This document shows positions 13,167 through 25,491 of a stretch of 64,000 nucleotides of DNA, piece after piece. Each line of letters opens with the position of its first letter. Position 1 is the first letter of the stretch. The notes below the pieces were generated by a model that did not search any database, was not told the DNA's origin, and worked only from the letters and a program-made list of their open reading frames with translations. A program made the translations under genes and the position numbers. The DNA is from Neodontobutis hainanensis (Eukaryota > Chordata > Actinopteri > Gobiiformes > Odontobutidae), in contig JALDNG010000501.1 in NCBI GenBank assembly GCA_024349245.1, forward strand, positions 246,868 to 310,867, read 5' to 3'.

Positions 13167-14592
13167 ATGGATTCAAATAAAGACCCTGGTTTTGCGACAT
13201 GTTTTTGCTACTTTGATTAATTTAGCCGACGAATTTAAAAATACTCACCAATATTCGTCTTCATATTCACTTCCGATTCCGGAATCGGCCTTATATCAGC
13301 CCGTTGAAAATTTCCTTTCATTCAATCCAAACAATATTTTTCAGGTATTTTATGCTTTAATTCGAGCCTTATTTTCCCTCTGAGTGTAACTCAATGGCGA
13401 TGTCCCCATCCATGATTTTCTCATCGCCTTCTGTCGTTTTATCGCACGATCCAAGTGTGGCTTTGCGGTCATCAATGAATTGCTTCAATTCTCGATCTGC
13501 GAGTTTCGCATCAAGAGATGCGAGTGAGTACATCGAGAGTCTTAACGTTACACCAGAAAAATTTCCTCAAAAGAAAAGTAGGTCTACAACAGCAAAATCC
13601 CGTGCGGACAAAAACAGCAAGGGTTTAAGGCACTTTTCCCAAAAAGTGATGGAAAAGGTTCAGGCAGCAGGAAAAACCACTTATAACGAGGTTGCCGACG
13701 AACTCGTAAGAGAGTTCGGTCAGAAGAATCCAGGTTCAGAAGCTGTTAGTGGTCTTCATAACTCTAGCAATCTTTCGATCACAAGAACATTCGTCGTCGA
13801 GTTTATGACGCTTTAAATGTATTAATGGCCATGAATATAATCCATAAAGAGAAGAAAGAAATACTGTGGGTTGGATTTCCTAATAATTCGATGCAAGAAT
13901 GCCAAAATCTTGAAGTAATGTAAGTCTTGATAATTTAGAATAAACGGGATGAATTAATGAAAACACTAAAGAAAAAGCTTGAAACTATGAAAGATCTCAT
14001 GATCCAACAGATTTCGGTACATAATTTAATTGAGGAAAATTCAATAAATAACACTCATAAAGATGATTACAAAATAGATTTACCATTTACAGCGTTAACG
14101 ACTGGTGATTATCGCACAATCGATTGTAGTATTACTGATCAAAGGTATGATTTATTGTCGATAATCTCAAGAGATGAATACATGTTCACATCCGAGGCCC
14201 CATTTGAGTTGTACGACGAAGGTGCCATTGTGAAATCCGTGGGATCGTGCTATGATATGGATAAAAATAAACCATATCGGTTGGATTCAAACAAATGCAA
14301 AAAAATTCTACCTAAAACTTTGCATCCATATGTTGACAGTATTTTAAAAACGTAATTAATAGTCTTGGCTTCAACGACAGATGATGCATTCGAAGATTTC
14401 ATTTTATCTCATCGTAATCGTTTAATGAATCTTGTTTCGGATGATAATGGATACGCTCACGATGTTAATTCTGATTCAATTTTCATTTCAAACATACTTG
14501 AACAATGTACTCATCAGAATATAGGTTCCTCTCAACAAGACCAAAATAATGAAGCTTCAACTCAATCAAGGGAGTTTAATCAAATTTTATGA
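13167..14592 (+). CDS. TFDP: DP transcription factor (E2F dimerisation partner)
   Basis: Orthologue of TFDP1/2, the partner that forms heterodimers with E2F to bind cell-cycle promoters in the nucleus. After an ~80-residue serine-rich N-terminus, the winged-helix DNA-binding domain is unmistakable: KGLRHFSQKVMEKVQ, TTYNEVADELVREF, then KNIRRRVYDALNVLMAMNII, followed by the DEF box/coiled-coil (KEKKEILWVGFP, QECQNLE, and LKKKLETMKDLMIQQI) and the DP marked-box domain (LPFTALTTG, TIDCSITDQRYDLLS, FELYDEGAIV, LPKTLHPYVD). Five introns restore the conserved frame: 13189-13225 (37 bp), 13345-13384 (40), 13745-13767 (23), 13915-13938 (24) and 14339-14362 (24). The start is the only in-frame ATG of exon 1. 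Four of the five introns contain or create stops if retained. AATAAA follows the stop at 14659. The acidic C-terminal tail of vertebrate DPs is only partly present. Confidence 0.96.
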
Positions 14593-14658
14593 ACTCTTAG
14601 TTAAAAATACCATTTTATCATTAGTTTTATGTATAGTTCTTATCGTTCTTTTTGACAA

Positions 14659-14664
14659 AATAAA
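14659..14664 (+). terminator. Polyadenylation signal of the DP gene
   Basis: AATAAA 67 bp after the TGA stop, followed by T-rich sequence. Confidence 0.6.
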
Positions 14665-15293
14665 ATCTATTTGATTTCATATTTTCCTTTTTCTTTAATA
14701 TTTTAAAAGGTATTCGTCCATTTTTCAATGTAGCGAATCTAACTGCTAAGATTTAATATTTGAAAATAATTAAACGTCGAGTATGCGTTTTTTATGTATG
14801 CTTTTTTTATTGATTCTTGTTCGTTTATCAACTCAATTTATCTTTACAATAATATAATGTGTTTTGATGCAGCTATAATTTCTGCCAAAACTAACAAAGT
14901 TTTTATCTCAGCTTTTTTTTATTCATTAAATATAAAAACGCAAATTCACACGTTAATGTAAAATCGTTACAGATTGGCATGCATCGTATCGAATTCATCA
15001 TTAAAAATAAGGAATAATTAAAGTTTGCATATTCGAAACAAATTTCGTATTTTATGTAAACCTGTCTTTCAAAAATTAATGTATTCTATGAGTATGGAAG
15101 TAAAATTTTAATTCCTTGTAACGTTTTTATTTACTTTATTAACCTTAGATTTTCCCGTGTTTTTATAACAACCTGTATCAATCGATATACTAAATGTGAT
15201 TTTAAGCTTGTCTTCGAAACTGTACTTGTTCTATTGATTTAGTTTGAGATTACCTTTAACATTTAACGATTATGTTATTTTAACATTAATTTT
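14665..15293. other. AT-rich intergenic interval, nothing assigned
   Basis: No open frame chain, repeat or RNA gene noticed between the DP gene and the next candidate. Confidence 0.5.
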
Positions 15294-15680
15294 ATGGCTA
15301 AAACTATAAAAATAGGCATGCTTGAGTGTCATGATCAATACAATATAATTTTCTTGTTTTCATTCAAAACGGCTTCAACGCATGCGAAAAATTAATTTTC
15401 CAACAATACCTATCAAATACTGAGTTTAAATAGTGTATTAATTTTTAATTTTTTAAAACGCGTCTTTTCGGCTAAGATCGGACGTCGGGTGATAAGTTTA
15501 TTTGAAAAGAAAGTTTGATCGTTTTACATTTCAATTATTAACCTGGTGGAATAATTTATAAAATGACTTGAAATCAAGGAAAATCCCATATATTTTGAAG
15601 AAAGCGTGGATAAGAAAAAGAATACCTCAGTTTTAAGCTCGTCTAACAACACAATTCTATCGAATGGTTTATTTATCTAA
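15294..15680 (+). CDS. Unrecognised ~83-residue protein (candidate)
   Basis: ATG at 15294 (MAKTIKIGMLECHDQYNIIF), exon 1 to 15355, intron 15356-15424 (69 bp), exon 2 to 15512 (contains a hydrophobic stretch then FSAKIGRRVISLFEKK), intron 15513-15578 (66 bp), exon 3 to the TAA at 15680 (ENPIYFEESVDKKKN, serine- and asparagine-rich tail). Phase is kept at both joins and both introns contain in-frame stops. A single membrane segment near residues 20-35 is possible. Family unknown. Other joins in the first half are also open, so exon 1/2 is less sure than exon 2/3. Confidence 0.38.
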
Positions 15681-16475
15681 GTTTGACGCAAGACCTCTTC
15701 TTACGTTGATAAATTTATCTGCCTACGATTGATAATAAAAATTAAAGTCTTTAAACCACCATTATCATCTGATATTCCCAAAGTTCTTCATTTGATTTGT
15801 TGTTGGCAATTCATAAATACCTCATTGTTTGAGCGGTTATAACTGTCTTTCTCGGGAATCCTTTCAGTGAAAATTTTTAAGTTGTATTTGTTCACCAGAT
15901 TTACATTGGACTATCTTAACATGAATTTGATAAAGCTGAAATTTAGGCAATGAACTGTGGATTAAATAAGTGTTTTATTTGTTAATGATCATCGACTTCA
16001 TTTTGAACTGTAAAATGAATCATCAATTTTATCAAAGCTATTTTTGGACCCATGAACTATGCTCCCTCTGAATGAGATATTAATTACGATAATAACCCCC
16101 AAGGACTTTATTTCTGAGTAACCAAGTTGGAAATGCTACTTGTTGGTAAATTTATATTCATGTTTATTGAAATCAATTTTTGAAAATACATAGGTTCCAA
16201 CAAATATAATTACTTTTGCACTAAATTGTTTTAGCTTGAAATTCCTCTAATACAGAAGAAAAAATCAAATATTGACAACTTCACAAGGATATAAATAAAC
16301 GCCACAGGTTATGTTTGTAAAAAACATGTTAAATAAATGTTCGTACATATCCTCAGAATATTTAAAAAGGAGTGGGAACGTCAACATATACCGTTTGAAC
16401 AGATAAATAGTATGTTGATAATCGACATAGAGTAATCTCAAATTTTTATTGCCGGTGTATCTTATCAGTCAACTT
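15681..16475. other. AT-rich intergenic interval, nothing assigned
   Basis: No feature that I can support. Confidence 0.5.
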
Positions 16476-16657
16476 TCATGTTTGATAACCCATAATCCAC
16501 GGTTCAAAGCCACGATGGAAAATATTTACCAGTTTAGGTATAGCTTTCAAACTCACATTTGAAGTGATATGGCTCTAAAATTAAAAATAAGAAAAATGAC
16601 ATCAATATTTAGGTGAAGACTATATATTGTAAGGCTAGAAGCACGTATCTCCAGCAT
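16476..16657 (-). CDS. Unrecognised small protein, at least two exons (candidate)
   Basis: From ATG 16657 the reading MLEIRASSLTIYSLHLNID meets a donor at 16600. A 26-bp intron (16575-16600) with an almost pure pyrimidine tract and TTTTAG acceptor leads in phase to SHITSNVSLKAIPKL and on to a stop at 16476. Upstream of the ATG the frame stays open (WKYYEVN) back to an acceptor about 25 bp before it, so the true start may lie further upstream. No homologue recognised. Confidence 0.36.
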
Positions 16658-16699
16658 GTTAACTTCATAATATTTCCAGCTTTGTAGAAATAATGTTGA

Positions 16700-18550
16700 T
16701 ATATATCAAACCAGTTTTCACTCCAAGTTAAAAAGTGAATTTAATTCCTGCTCTAAAAACTCCACCTATTATTCATAATGGTAGGGTAGAATATAATAAT
16801 TTGCATGGATGTTTGGTTCCAGAAAATGATTAAAAAACATTTTTATTGATGAAGCTGGATTCGTTCTTTTAACTTGACCAAGCAAAGGCAGAAGTGACTA
16901 ACGCCTTCCAGTTTAATGCTTCTATACCATCAGCAAGACAAATATTCATGTTTTAGAAGCCATGAATATACTTTGGTTTCAGATTAAAAAATAAAAGGTC
17001 TTAAATAGGGAATAGTCTAACAAATTTTTCCGGAAAAGCATGGTAAATGCTCTTTCAAACGAATCCTCAAGTATATGTTAAGGTTGGCTAATGAAAGAAT
17101 TCCCGTTATAGTTGTCTGGTAAATGAATACATCGAATACTTGAAAATACAAATCGTCAACCAACTCCACATTTTTAAATTCGTGAAAAGATGTATTTTAT
17201 CTTTTGAATAATTCACTTATTAATGGTGATGCAAAGAACAAAATAAAGAATTAATTCGGAATATTCACATTATTTCATGAAATTACTCTCGATTGCAATA
17301 TTGATGATTTTTTCCAGATATCGTTGTAAATGAATCTTTTTGATATAAAGAAATAGATATAAAATAAATTTAATACTTCGGATTTTTACAAAACTTGATC
17401 GATCTGAAAGTCCATAAATATGTCATAGAATGCAATTATGGGCGGTAAAATCGATGGAAATTTCCATTGGCGCGAATTTCTATATTACAAGTTTAAAATG
17501 GAAAAAATTATATTTTAAACAATTCTGTTAAAATTGTTATTAATTATTTTGGCTTCTTTTGATTATCATTTCTTGAATAATTTAATTTCTTTTATATTTT
17601 CACATTGCTGCATATAATTAAATGAATGGTTTACAATATCTTTGATTCATAAGTATACTCACAAGAAAAATTCATTTTATTTCGAAAAGCTTCTGGCAAA
17701 CTTCGAAGAGTTAATTTTAAATCGATGTTTTAAAAATTGTAACCTAAAACACAAATAAAACCCAAAACTAACACACAAACAGAAGATTGCGAAGTACATA
17801 AAACGAATTTAAATGTTAAATCATCTTTCTTTTTTTGAAAGTGAAGGAAAACTAGAAAATTTATAACTTAACGAACATATATTTAATTTTTAAAACTCAC
17901 GAATTTTAACACAAAAAATAATTTTGAATTTTTCGAATTTACATACAGGAAGTGAAAAGCAAAGAAATACATGATCATGATTTCAACAAGCTTTAATCTA
18001 TGGTAAAGAAAATTTTGAACTATTAAAGATAATTTTAATGCAGTAAGTGATGATTTAACAAATTTGGGCATTTAAAGACTGTTGTTATGGAAGATAAATC
18101 TAGAAAGCAGTTTTTGGTCATCTGGCATTAAACCTTTTGCAATCATCACCTCAGAAGATCTCTGATCACAAGTAATGTTAAATTCTTTTCACTAGCTATC
18201 GCTAAAATTTAAAATCAATCATAAACATTATCCTATCTACATGATGAAACTTAAAATTTATTCGAAAATATAAATAACGTTAGTTAAGGGAAAATCTCAT
18301 TGTGTTTCGAGTCAAGATAATAGATACCCGTAAGAGAGTATCAAACAACCTCTATGAATATTAGTGATTAATTAACTTGGTTTACATTAAAAATATATGA
18401 GGCCAGAGAAACTAATCGAAACGCAAATTTAGACATTCTCAACAATTTTTTCATTTCGACAAGATCTAACAAAAGGCGCTCAAGAAATTTAAGGTTAAAA
18501 AAGTCTATGTATGAAGAAATCATTTAAATTCTGAAATTAAAACATCACCA
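16700..18550. other. AT-rich interval; scattered exon-like fragments only
   Basis: Around 16.74-16.96 kb there are good-looking splice motifs (a GACTAAC branch-like element followed by CCTTCCAG near 16910) but no reading I could join reliably. The rest is AT-rich with nothing assigned. Confidence 0.4.
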
Positions 18551-18553
18551 AGT

Positions 18554-18559
18554 TTTATT
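18554..18559 (-). terminator. Polyadenylation signal of SEC13
   Basis: AATAAA on minus, about 25 nt after the SEC13 stop codon. Confidence 0.6.
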
Positions 18560-18583
18560 TCAAAAATAAATTAAACAAGATAT

Positions 18584-19745
18584 CTATGCTCCACCAAGTT
18601 CAGATATACAACTCCACGATTCATCCAAGTTTCTTTTGAGAATAGTCGTCTGTTTTTCATAAAGAAGATAGATACTTCGTTCTCCCCAGAAGATACCGCG
18701 AGTAAATTTCCAACCTCAGACCAGCTGACATGCCAAATAGGGTTAGGAAACTGCTTTGGCATAATAGATTCCCATTCTTGGTCAGTATGAAGATGTTTTG
18801 ACCAAATTATTAAAGCTCCATTCTAAATTCTAACAACTTAATAAACACTGTAGGCAGAGGCAATTTGATGTTTGTTTCCATCCTCGTATGAGATCCAAGC
18901 AACTGAACGAACGCAGTCTTGATTCCCGTTCAATATTTCTGATCGTATCCACTTGCCTTCGGAATGACTATTTATGAAATAAGGCAAACGTATAAATCGT
19001 AATCATGCCTTCAATACCACCAGCTGCGATTTGCATCTTTTTTTCGGGTTTGTTCTGATTGTAAAATCAAAATACATCAGCAGAATAGATGAACGGGGGA
19101 CCCCAACACAAACACAATACTCCAACCAAATTTATAAAAGATTGTTTTACCTGATCGACACCAGTGATCAAGGTATAAATCCATTTTCCGTTTTCTAAAT
19201 TATTTAAATTGACTCACCTTCAGATATAATTGAAATTGAACCGTCGTTAGAAGCACAGGCAAGCTTTAGACCGTGCTCAACTGGTGCCCATTCTAAAGAG
19301 CCGACTATATATTTGACAAAAGCGACCTGAAGAAGTATGTACGACATGAACATAATCCCTCTCCCATTCAGAAAGGTTTTCTTTCCAAATAATTACCTAA
19401 TTTTTAGAAATGGAACACTTTTTTATCATATGAACAGGAGGCGAGATAAGTACCGAATACGGGATCGCACCATGCACATCTCCAAACAGGTCCTTCGTGG
19501 CTTGAATGGAAAAAATATATGATACCTCTTGAGCTTTGTAACAAGATAGTGTTCATCTCTAGATATATCGTATATATTGATAGTGGTATCGGAAGAACAT
19601 GTTGCAAGCTTACGACCGAAGAAGTCGATTTGAAAATCATTCTTTTTATAAAAAATAAATAAACCACAATATCAGAATGATCGACCTTAATTTGGCGTGA
19701 TAACTCGGTCTTAATTATTATTTAGCATAATACTCGCAAAGCCAT
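18584..19745 (-). CDS. SEC13: SEC13, WD40 protein of COPII coat and nuclear pore
   Basis: Six-bladed beta-propeller that pairs with SEC31 in COPII vesicles and with the Nup107-160 complex at the nuclear pore. Spliced reading from ATG 19745 shows the family in order: VDHSDIVNDFQIDFFGRKLA, TCSSDTTINIYD, then SHEGPVWRCAWCDPVFG, LASCSYDKKV/IIWKE, a SLEWAPVEHGLKLACAS repeat, SDGSISI-like NDGSISII, CLCWGPP, MQIAAGGIEGMITIYT, QDCVRSVAWISYEDG with IASAYSNGALIIW, and FPNPIWHVSWSEVGNLLAVS with the closing GENE...LDESWSCISEL. At least ten introns of 21-26 bp interrupt it (first 19710-19733, 24 bp; last 26 bp just before the C-terminus), and every one is needed to hold the frame. Stop TAG at 18584, with AATAAA about 25 nt beyond it. 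The protein ends soon after the last blade, without the longer tail of the vertebrate protein. Confidence 0.95.
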
Positions 19746-22634
19746 CAATTTACGAAATTTACCGACCACGAAGATAATTTTAAACCTTAATAGTAGATTT
19801 TTATCATCTAATATAAATAGATTCTGTAACGCGCTTTAAGCTACCCAAAAGTAATTACAATTAATTGGGCAGAACGATTAAATCAACGTATAATTATCTC
19901 TGAACAAGTAATTTTCCATAACTAGTTTTAGATATGTAAAAATTTTGGGTTCCTTCATTTTAATATTAAAAAAGAATCATATATTTAAAGTTATAAACAA
20001 AACTATTTTAGCTTTCCGCGTTCGAATACCAGAACATAAACGGAATTTTGGTTTTACAATAAAATAAAAATATGTTTAAATGGGAAATTCAATAATTAAC
20101 CTAGTAACTTAATTTGAGATTGAATTAATCGCATATTCAAAATCGTGGATGTTTTAAATTAATTTATTTGATATTTTATCCAATTTAAAGCAGCTGAGCA
20201 GACGGGTGAAGTACTAATAATCAACGACTTATAACAAAGATTGAAGGCGAATGAATGGTTTTTGTTTCATAATTTGCGAAAGTACACGAAAGATGTCGAG
20301 TTAATGACGTCAAAATACAAAAATGATTCATAATCACAAAATGTAAAATTATATATCTAAAGAGAATTCATATCTAGATAGACTAAAAAATAAATTTACA
20401 GATAATTTGAATTTAGTCGCTGATACAAGAATCGTTCAGAAAAAAATAAGCAATTTTAAACGTCCTTTTCGGCTTAACCAGAGGGTTTGGTTATATTTTG
20501 AGGTTAAATCTGATTTCGAGGCATTCCAAGCCTCTTGAATCGTTTTTGTGTTACATAAATCTTTACTTTTATCAAGCTATGTGAATGTTTTATATTTTTG
20601 TGTTCACATGGTTGGTTAATTGTAAAAAAGCACATTAAACAGTAGGCAACTCTTATGGATTTAGTTGAGACATACTTATAGATATGATAAAATTTTCACT
20701 TCTTTATTTGAAAAGTTTTCAAGAAAGCCACTTTTATGTTATTTTAATTAAACCAATATTTGAAGCATTCAAACCCGAATGACATGATACTTTTTGCCAG
20801 GTTTGATTCCCCATACGAACTGTCAAACTGGAAGAAAAAATTTAACACTGATATAAAACTACGCTTGCGTCAACCATCTTTCATAGAATGTTACTTTTAT
20901 TTGTGTTTTTTTGACAAAATTCGATCGTTTTACAAATATTGAGATATTAAGCTCAGGCGATACAAAAAATGATTGATTTAGATATTTTAATTTGCTGGTT
21001 TAATAGTATAATTATTAAAGGATTCAGTACAGATTTATTCTTTCATTATTCCATGCATGTGTCGGTTTCGTCTTTTGATTTTTGAAATAAGAAAAGTTAT
21101 CTAGAAATTCAGCCAGTAAATAATTTCTTCGTCGAGAAGCGATAAAATTGCTGTTTCTTCTCGTGTAGATTGATAAACTTGTTAGAAAGACATTGAATTA
21201 TACAGTTACCGCGCATGTCTATATAATTATGAGAATATGTATAAGAGATCCCAAAGATGAGTTTGACAATCAGGCATACTTCAAAACACCTCGCTCTTTC
21301 ATAAATTGCTTATGATTAATATAATTTTACTTGAATTTATATTTCGGAAATGAATATTAAACATAAATTACTTATTGAATATTTTCAACCTTTGGTATGA
21401 TGAAAAACATGAAAATAAGGTTCGGGTTTAAAAGATTGATCATTCAAATAAGATATTTACATTTAAAAAACCACAAAATTTTTGAAGTTGCTTGAAGATA
21501 AACACATTTTCAAAAAAGTTAACTTTTTCACGAGGAAAAATAAAATACCATTTATTCAGAGCGCTAACATATAACTAACAATCTGATTCTTTTTAAAAAT
21601 AATTGGCTCAAATTTATTAAAATTTGTAAAATAGTATATACTCTGGTTAGTAACCGAATAAATTTGTCAATATTTAGCCAACCTTAATATCTCAGTATTT
21701 GGTTACGTGTAAAGTACGTTATAAAATTTTCAAATTTTTATTGTTTTAACCCAGATGTCGAAAAAAGTTAATGTCAAAATTACGTTGTGAACTCTCAATA
21801 ATAGTAAAAGTAATATTTTCACTTTTATTTGAATCATTTTCCACGAGGTATTCAAAAGTTATTCAATTTTATTTCGCGTAGAAGATTCAGGACTTCGTTA
21901 AAAATCGTATATTCTCTAATTATCACCTAAACAGTCGTAAATATTTATCAAAATAATAAACAGCTTTAAAGTGAAAAATATTCAAAACATACAAAACATC
22001 ATCTCAAGCAGTCATACATTGACGTTTGATAAAATCTTAGATTAATCACACTTAAATATTAGTTTATTTTACATGAGAAATTCAGTAATTATGTATCAGA
22101 GATAAATAATATCAAGAAAACATCCAGGGAAAACACATATGTTGCAAATTACGCGCGCAGCCGCGATAGAACTCTTATATTATAGCAAGAAGATTGAGCA
22201 AATCCCATTTACTTGAATTCATAAAATAAATATAATATCACTTTAATTAATCTAAATTTTTACGTGTTTTTAATCTGAAGGAATCGGCCAATCAAAGGTT
22301 TCTTTGAGGGTACCACAGTCAAAAAATTTAAATATTAAATTAAAACGTGTTTTATTGAACGTTAGAATAATTCCTTCCCAATAAGCTACTTGCCCTTTGC
22401 TATTAAATATGACCGTATTTATTTCATCAAACGATAGCGAAAATGTTTAAAGAAATTAGATAAGTTAAATTAGGAGAAACAATTATTTTCTGGTTGACTC
22501 AACATAGCAGGCCAATCAGTAACTCCTGAACCAAATTACACGATTTAAAACACAATGTCAGATTATTTTTGTAACTCAATCATATTGTTTTATAAAGATG
22601 TTTCTTTTACAAATCTCTCTGGCTGTAAAGTGAT
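19746..22634. other. AT-rich interval, nothing assigned
   Basis: Open frames here are short and of low-complexity composition. A short GC-rich patch (CGCGCGCAGCCGCG) lies near 22153. No RNA gene seen. Confidence 0.45.
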
Positions 22635-23305
22635 CAGGTAAGATAGAAGTTGCATATCGCGTGAATGAAGCGTTCAAATTTATATTTTGATTTCACTCTT
22701 GTTTTAGCTTTCAAAGCCAAATTTTGAATATTACAATATTTTTCTTCCATAAATCTTGAAAACACCGGCTCAGAGATGGTAATCTTATAGTAAAAAAATT
22801 AACTGTCTTAATAAATATCGAAAAACAAACAATAAAAATATTATCTTAATTAAGTTAACGAGTAGTTCAGAAAATTTAAATTTGATCATTTTATAACCAA
22901 AAGATTACATGTATGATACAATGAAAGCATTTGAGAATAAAACTTTTTTGCAATATCAATTTCAATTTTGGTATACGCTTCGTCAAATTTTGTTGATGGT
23001 TTATTGGCAAAACTCAAAAGAAACGACGACGCTTCAGACTATAAATGTAACAATTAGCTTTAAAAAAATTAAAATGTTTAAATTTAGGTCACAGATTATA
23101 TAAATCAGCATTATATTTTTAACGAAAAACCACATATTATGATCGAGCCTTGATTTGTAATTCATATGAAAACTGAAATGAAACGCGCTCCATCCATTAA
23201 TCTGCACTAAAGAAGCCGCCCAAAATCGCATTAACTCGGATAACTACATATTTTATTTCGGTGATGATCTTGCCTCTTGATCAACACAATTCTTATCTTA
23301 AACAT
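22635..23305 (-). CDS. Unrecognised protein on the strand opposite the ADP/ATP carrier (candidate)
   Basis: Proposed start ATG 23305 (MFKIRIVLIKRQDHHRNKIL). A 41-bp intron joins in phase to QINGWSAFHFSFHMNYKSRL; a longer intron (about 90 bp) joins SEASSFLLSFANKPSTKFDE with KIEIDIAKKFYSQ; a further intron (about 120 bp) leads to a ~50-codon open exon containing EPVFSRFMEEKYCNIQNLAL and ending with TGA at 22635. Exons 3 and 4 look clearly protein-coding (charged, low stop density, no low complexity); the joins are less certain. Its 5' end lies about 240 bp from the start of the plus-strand carrier gene, so the two could share a promoter region. Confidence 0.36.
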
Positions 23306-23544
23306 GACAAGGAAATCTTAAAAGACATTAACATTTTTGTAGAGTCTTCAATAAATACCTTATAAAAATGATTTTAACGATCGATAAAATATTTCACCAA
23401 AGTTCGTGAATTTTATTTTTAGAAATTTTGCCATTCAATCGCATTTCTAATTTTCAACTGAAAATCGTTTTGGTAGATTACTACATTATTTTGAACAAAC
23501 CGCAGATGCGGCAAACCATTTGGCTGAAAAAATAACGCTATTCA

Positions 23545-24535
23545 ATGGGTGAATCGTACGTTCATTTCATATTTTATTTAACATTGAAACAGGCATAATT
23601 TTTAGGTTAAAAGATAGTCCTCATCTAACATTCGCTGAAAATATTTCTTTGAGTGGATTTGCTGCCATTGTCTCAAAACTGCGGCTGCTCCCATTGAAAG
23701 AATTAAGCTCAACATTCAAAATCAAGATGAGATGATAAAGCAAGGGCGCCTCAGCCAGCGATACTCTGGTATAGGCGACTGCGCAGTTCAAGTTTTCAGA
23801 AAGGAAGGAATACTCGCCTTCTGGCGTGGTAACGCAGCGAACGTTTTGCGTTATTTCCCAACGCAGGCCTTGAATTTCGCATTTTTAGACGAAATAAAAA
23901 AGCTCTTTGGAAGTTCTAAGGACGATAGCTATCCGGTTCTTGCTGCTAAAAACATAACAAGCGGTGGGGTGGCAGGTTCTTTATCTCTTCTTTTCGTGTA
24001 CTCCCTCGATTATGCACGTACTCGATTAGCAAATGATGCAAAACTTAGCGGGAAAAGTGGTGGAACTCGCCAATTCAACGGTTTGAGGGATGTTTATTTT
24101 AAAACTTATAAGAGTGATGGTTTACCAGGCCTGTATCGAGGATTCTGCGTGTCGTGTTTCGGAGTTTTTATTTACCGTGGTTTATATTTTGGATTATACG
24201 ATACAGCAAAGCCTATAATCGGTTCTAAATCAATGAATGCCTTTGTTTCCTTCATTTTGGCGTATTCGGTGACTGTCTTTTCTGGCTTGGTCAGCTATCC
24301 GATAGATACAATAAGAAGGCGGATGATGATGACCTCTGGAACCACTGAGAAGTATAGAAACAGCTTTGATTGTACATTAAAGATAATAAGGAATGAAGGC
24401 TTTAATTCTCTGTTCAAGGGTGCAGGAGCCAACATTCTTAGGGGAATTGCTGGTGCTTTGGTTATATCTGGTTTTGATTCTTTGCGCCGCGAATATATCA
24501 AATATAAGACAAGTAAATCGCCCGAAAACAATTAA
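23545..24535 (+). CDS. SLC25A4-like: ADP/ATP carrier (adenine nucleotide translocator) with a -1 frameshift
   Basis: Mitochondrial inner-membrane antiporter exchanging matrix ATP for cytosolic ADP. ATG 23545 (MGES) is joined by a 50-bp intron (23556-23605) to LKDSPHLTFAEN, the start of the first carrier repeat (SLSGFAAIVSKTAAAPIERI). The diagnostic RRRMMM nucleotide-carrier signature is present (IDTIRRRMMM), as are RYFPTQALNFAF, FWRGN, GLYRGF and ARTRLA. All three repeats are there and length is normal (about 300 residues). Two oddities: the frame shifts by one base at the AAAA run 23675-23678 (SK/T junction), in the middle of the first P-x-[DE]-x-x-[RK] motif, and the second repeat reads VYSLDYARTR, with Ser where the motif proline should be. 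A single missing A (assembly error or mutation) explains the first. Confidence 0.93.
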
Positions 24536-25491
24536 CTGAATTAGTTATTCTAACTCAAAGAATTTTTGATTTGAATTATTTGTTTTAATATTTTTTAACT
24601 TTTAAATATTATCTGTGGTCGTATTCGAGCAGTTTGATATTATTGTAAAACTTAATTATTCGAATCTTTGTGAAACTTGATTTTGTATTTAGCATCTGCG
24701 TGTTCCACTCTTTGTGACTTGATTTCTCTTACGCCTCTGAAACTAAATTTATTTAATTTAATGCATAAAGTTAAGTGGCAGCTTTTGAAAGATTAAATAT
24801 TAAAGAGCGATCTGATTTGTGGAAATATTTTAATCTCAATTTTGACATTGGTCAAATCTTGAATTTATATCATTAGTGTTCCATTATCTTCTCATCGCAT
24901 ATTTTTCTCCTCAATAAAGAAATTCAAATTGAATTGAATTTATTTTGTGTAGTTATTTTATTGTTGTCGCGATTTCGCATTTTGGGGATGTTTGATATTG
25001 CGTTTTTTTATCATTTAAGACATTTTTTAATTTTATGGAGGTGTATATTTGTATGTTCCATGGAAATAATTAATTAGGTAATTGATTAACTGAGCAATAA
25101 ATTGTGTTTTTAACACAATTATAACGAATTTTGATCAAAAGTTAAGCACGCTTATCAAACATTTTTTGTCACTTATTGAAAAATAAAAAATTATTCATGT
25201 GATTAAAAATACCACAAAGATAATCTTTAACCATTTAAATAGCTTAATGAAATAGATTTTAGAGAATTGAAGCAACGCGAAAGAGTAAACGAAAATAGAG
25301 TATTTATTGGGCCAGAGCATCTTATTGTTGGTTTATAATTTTAACTTAATATTATAGTTTGAAGTGATTTATATCGAACATATATTTCACGAAATGCAAG
25401 GAATCTATAAATTTTCATGTTTTGGATTTACTGTTACATCCACACCAATTAAAGATGAAACGCGCATGATCTACAGGTTACCCTTGTTTTA
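24536..25491. other. Intergenic, AT-rich
   Basis: Contains AATAAA at 24913 that could serve the carrier gene, though it is about 380 bp past the stop. Nothing else assigned. Confidence 0.4.

Noticed and set aside
23034..23231. 65-codon minus open frame read as a single exon
   Set aside because: Its middle part is used in the spliced candidate 22635-23305, but the N-terminal reading and the F/L/I-rich tail fit poorly; treated as partly intron.
24295..24531. 78-codon minus frame
   Set aside because: Fully antisense to the ADP/ATP carrier exon, whose homology is certain.
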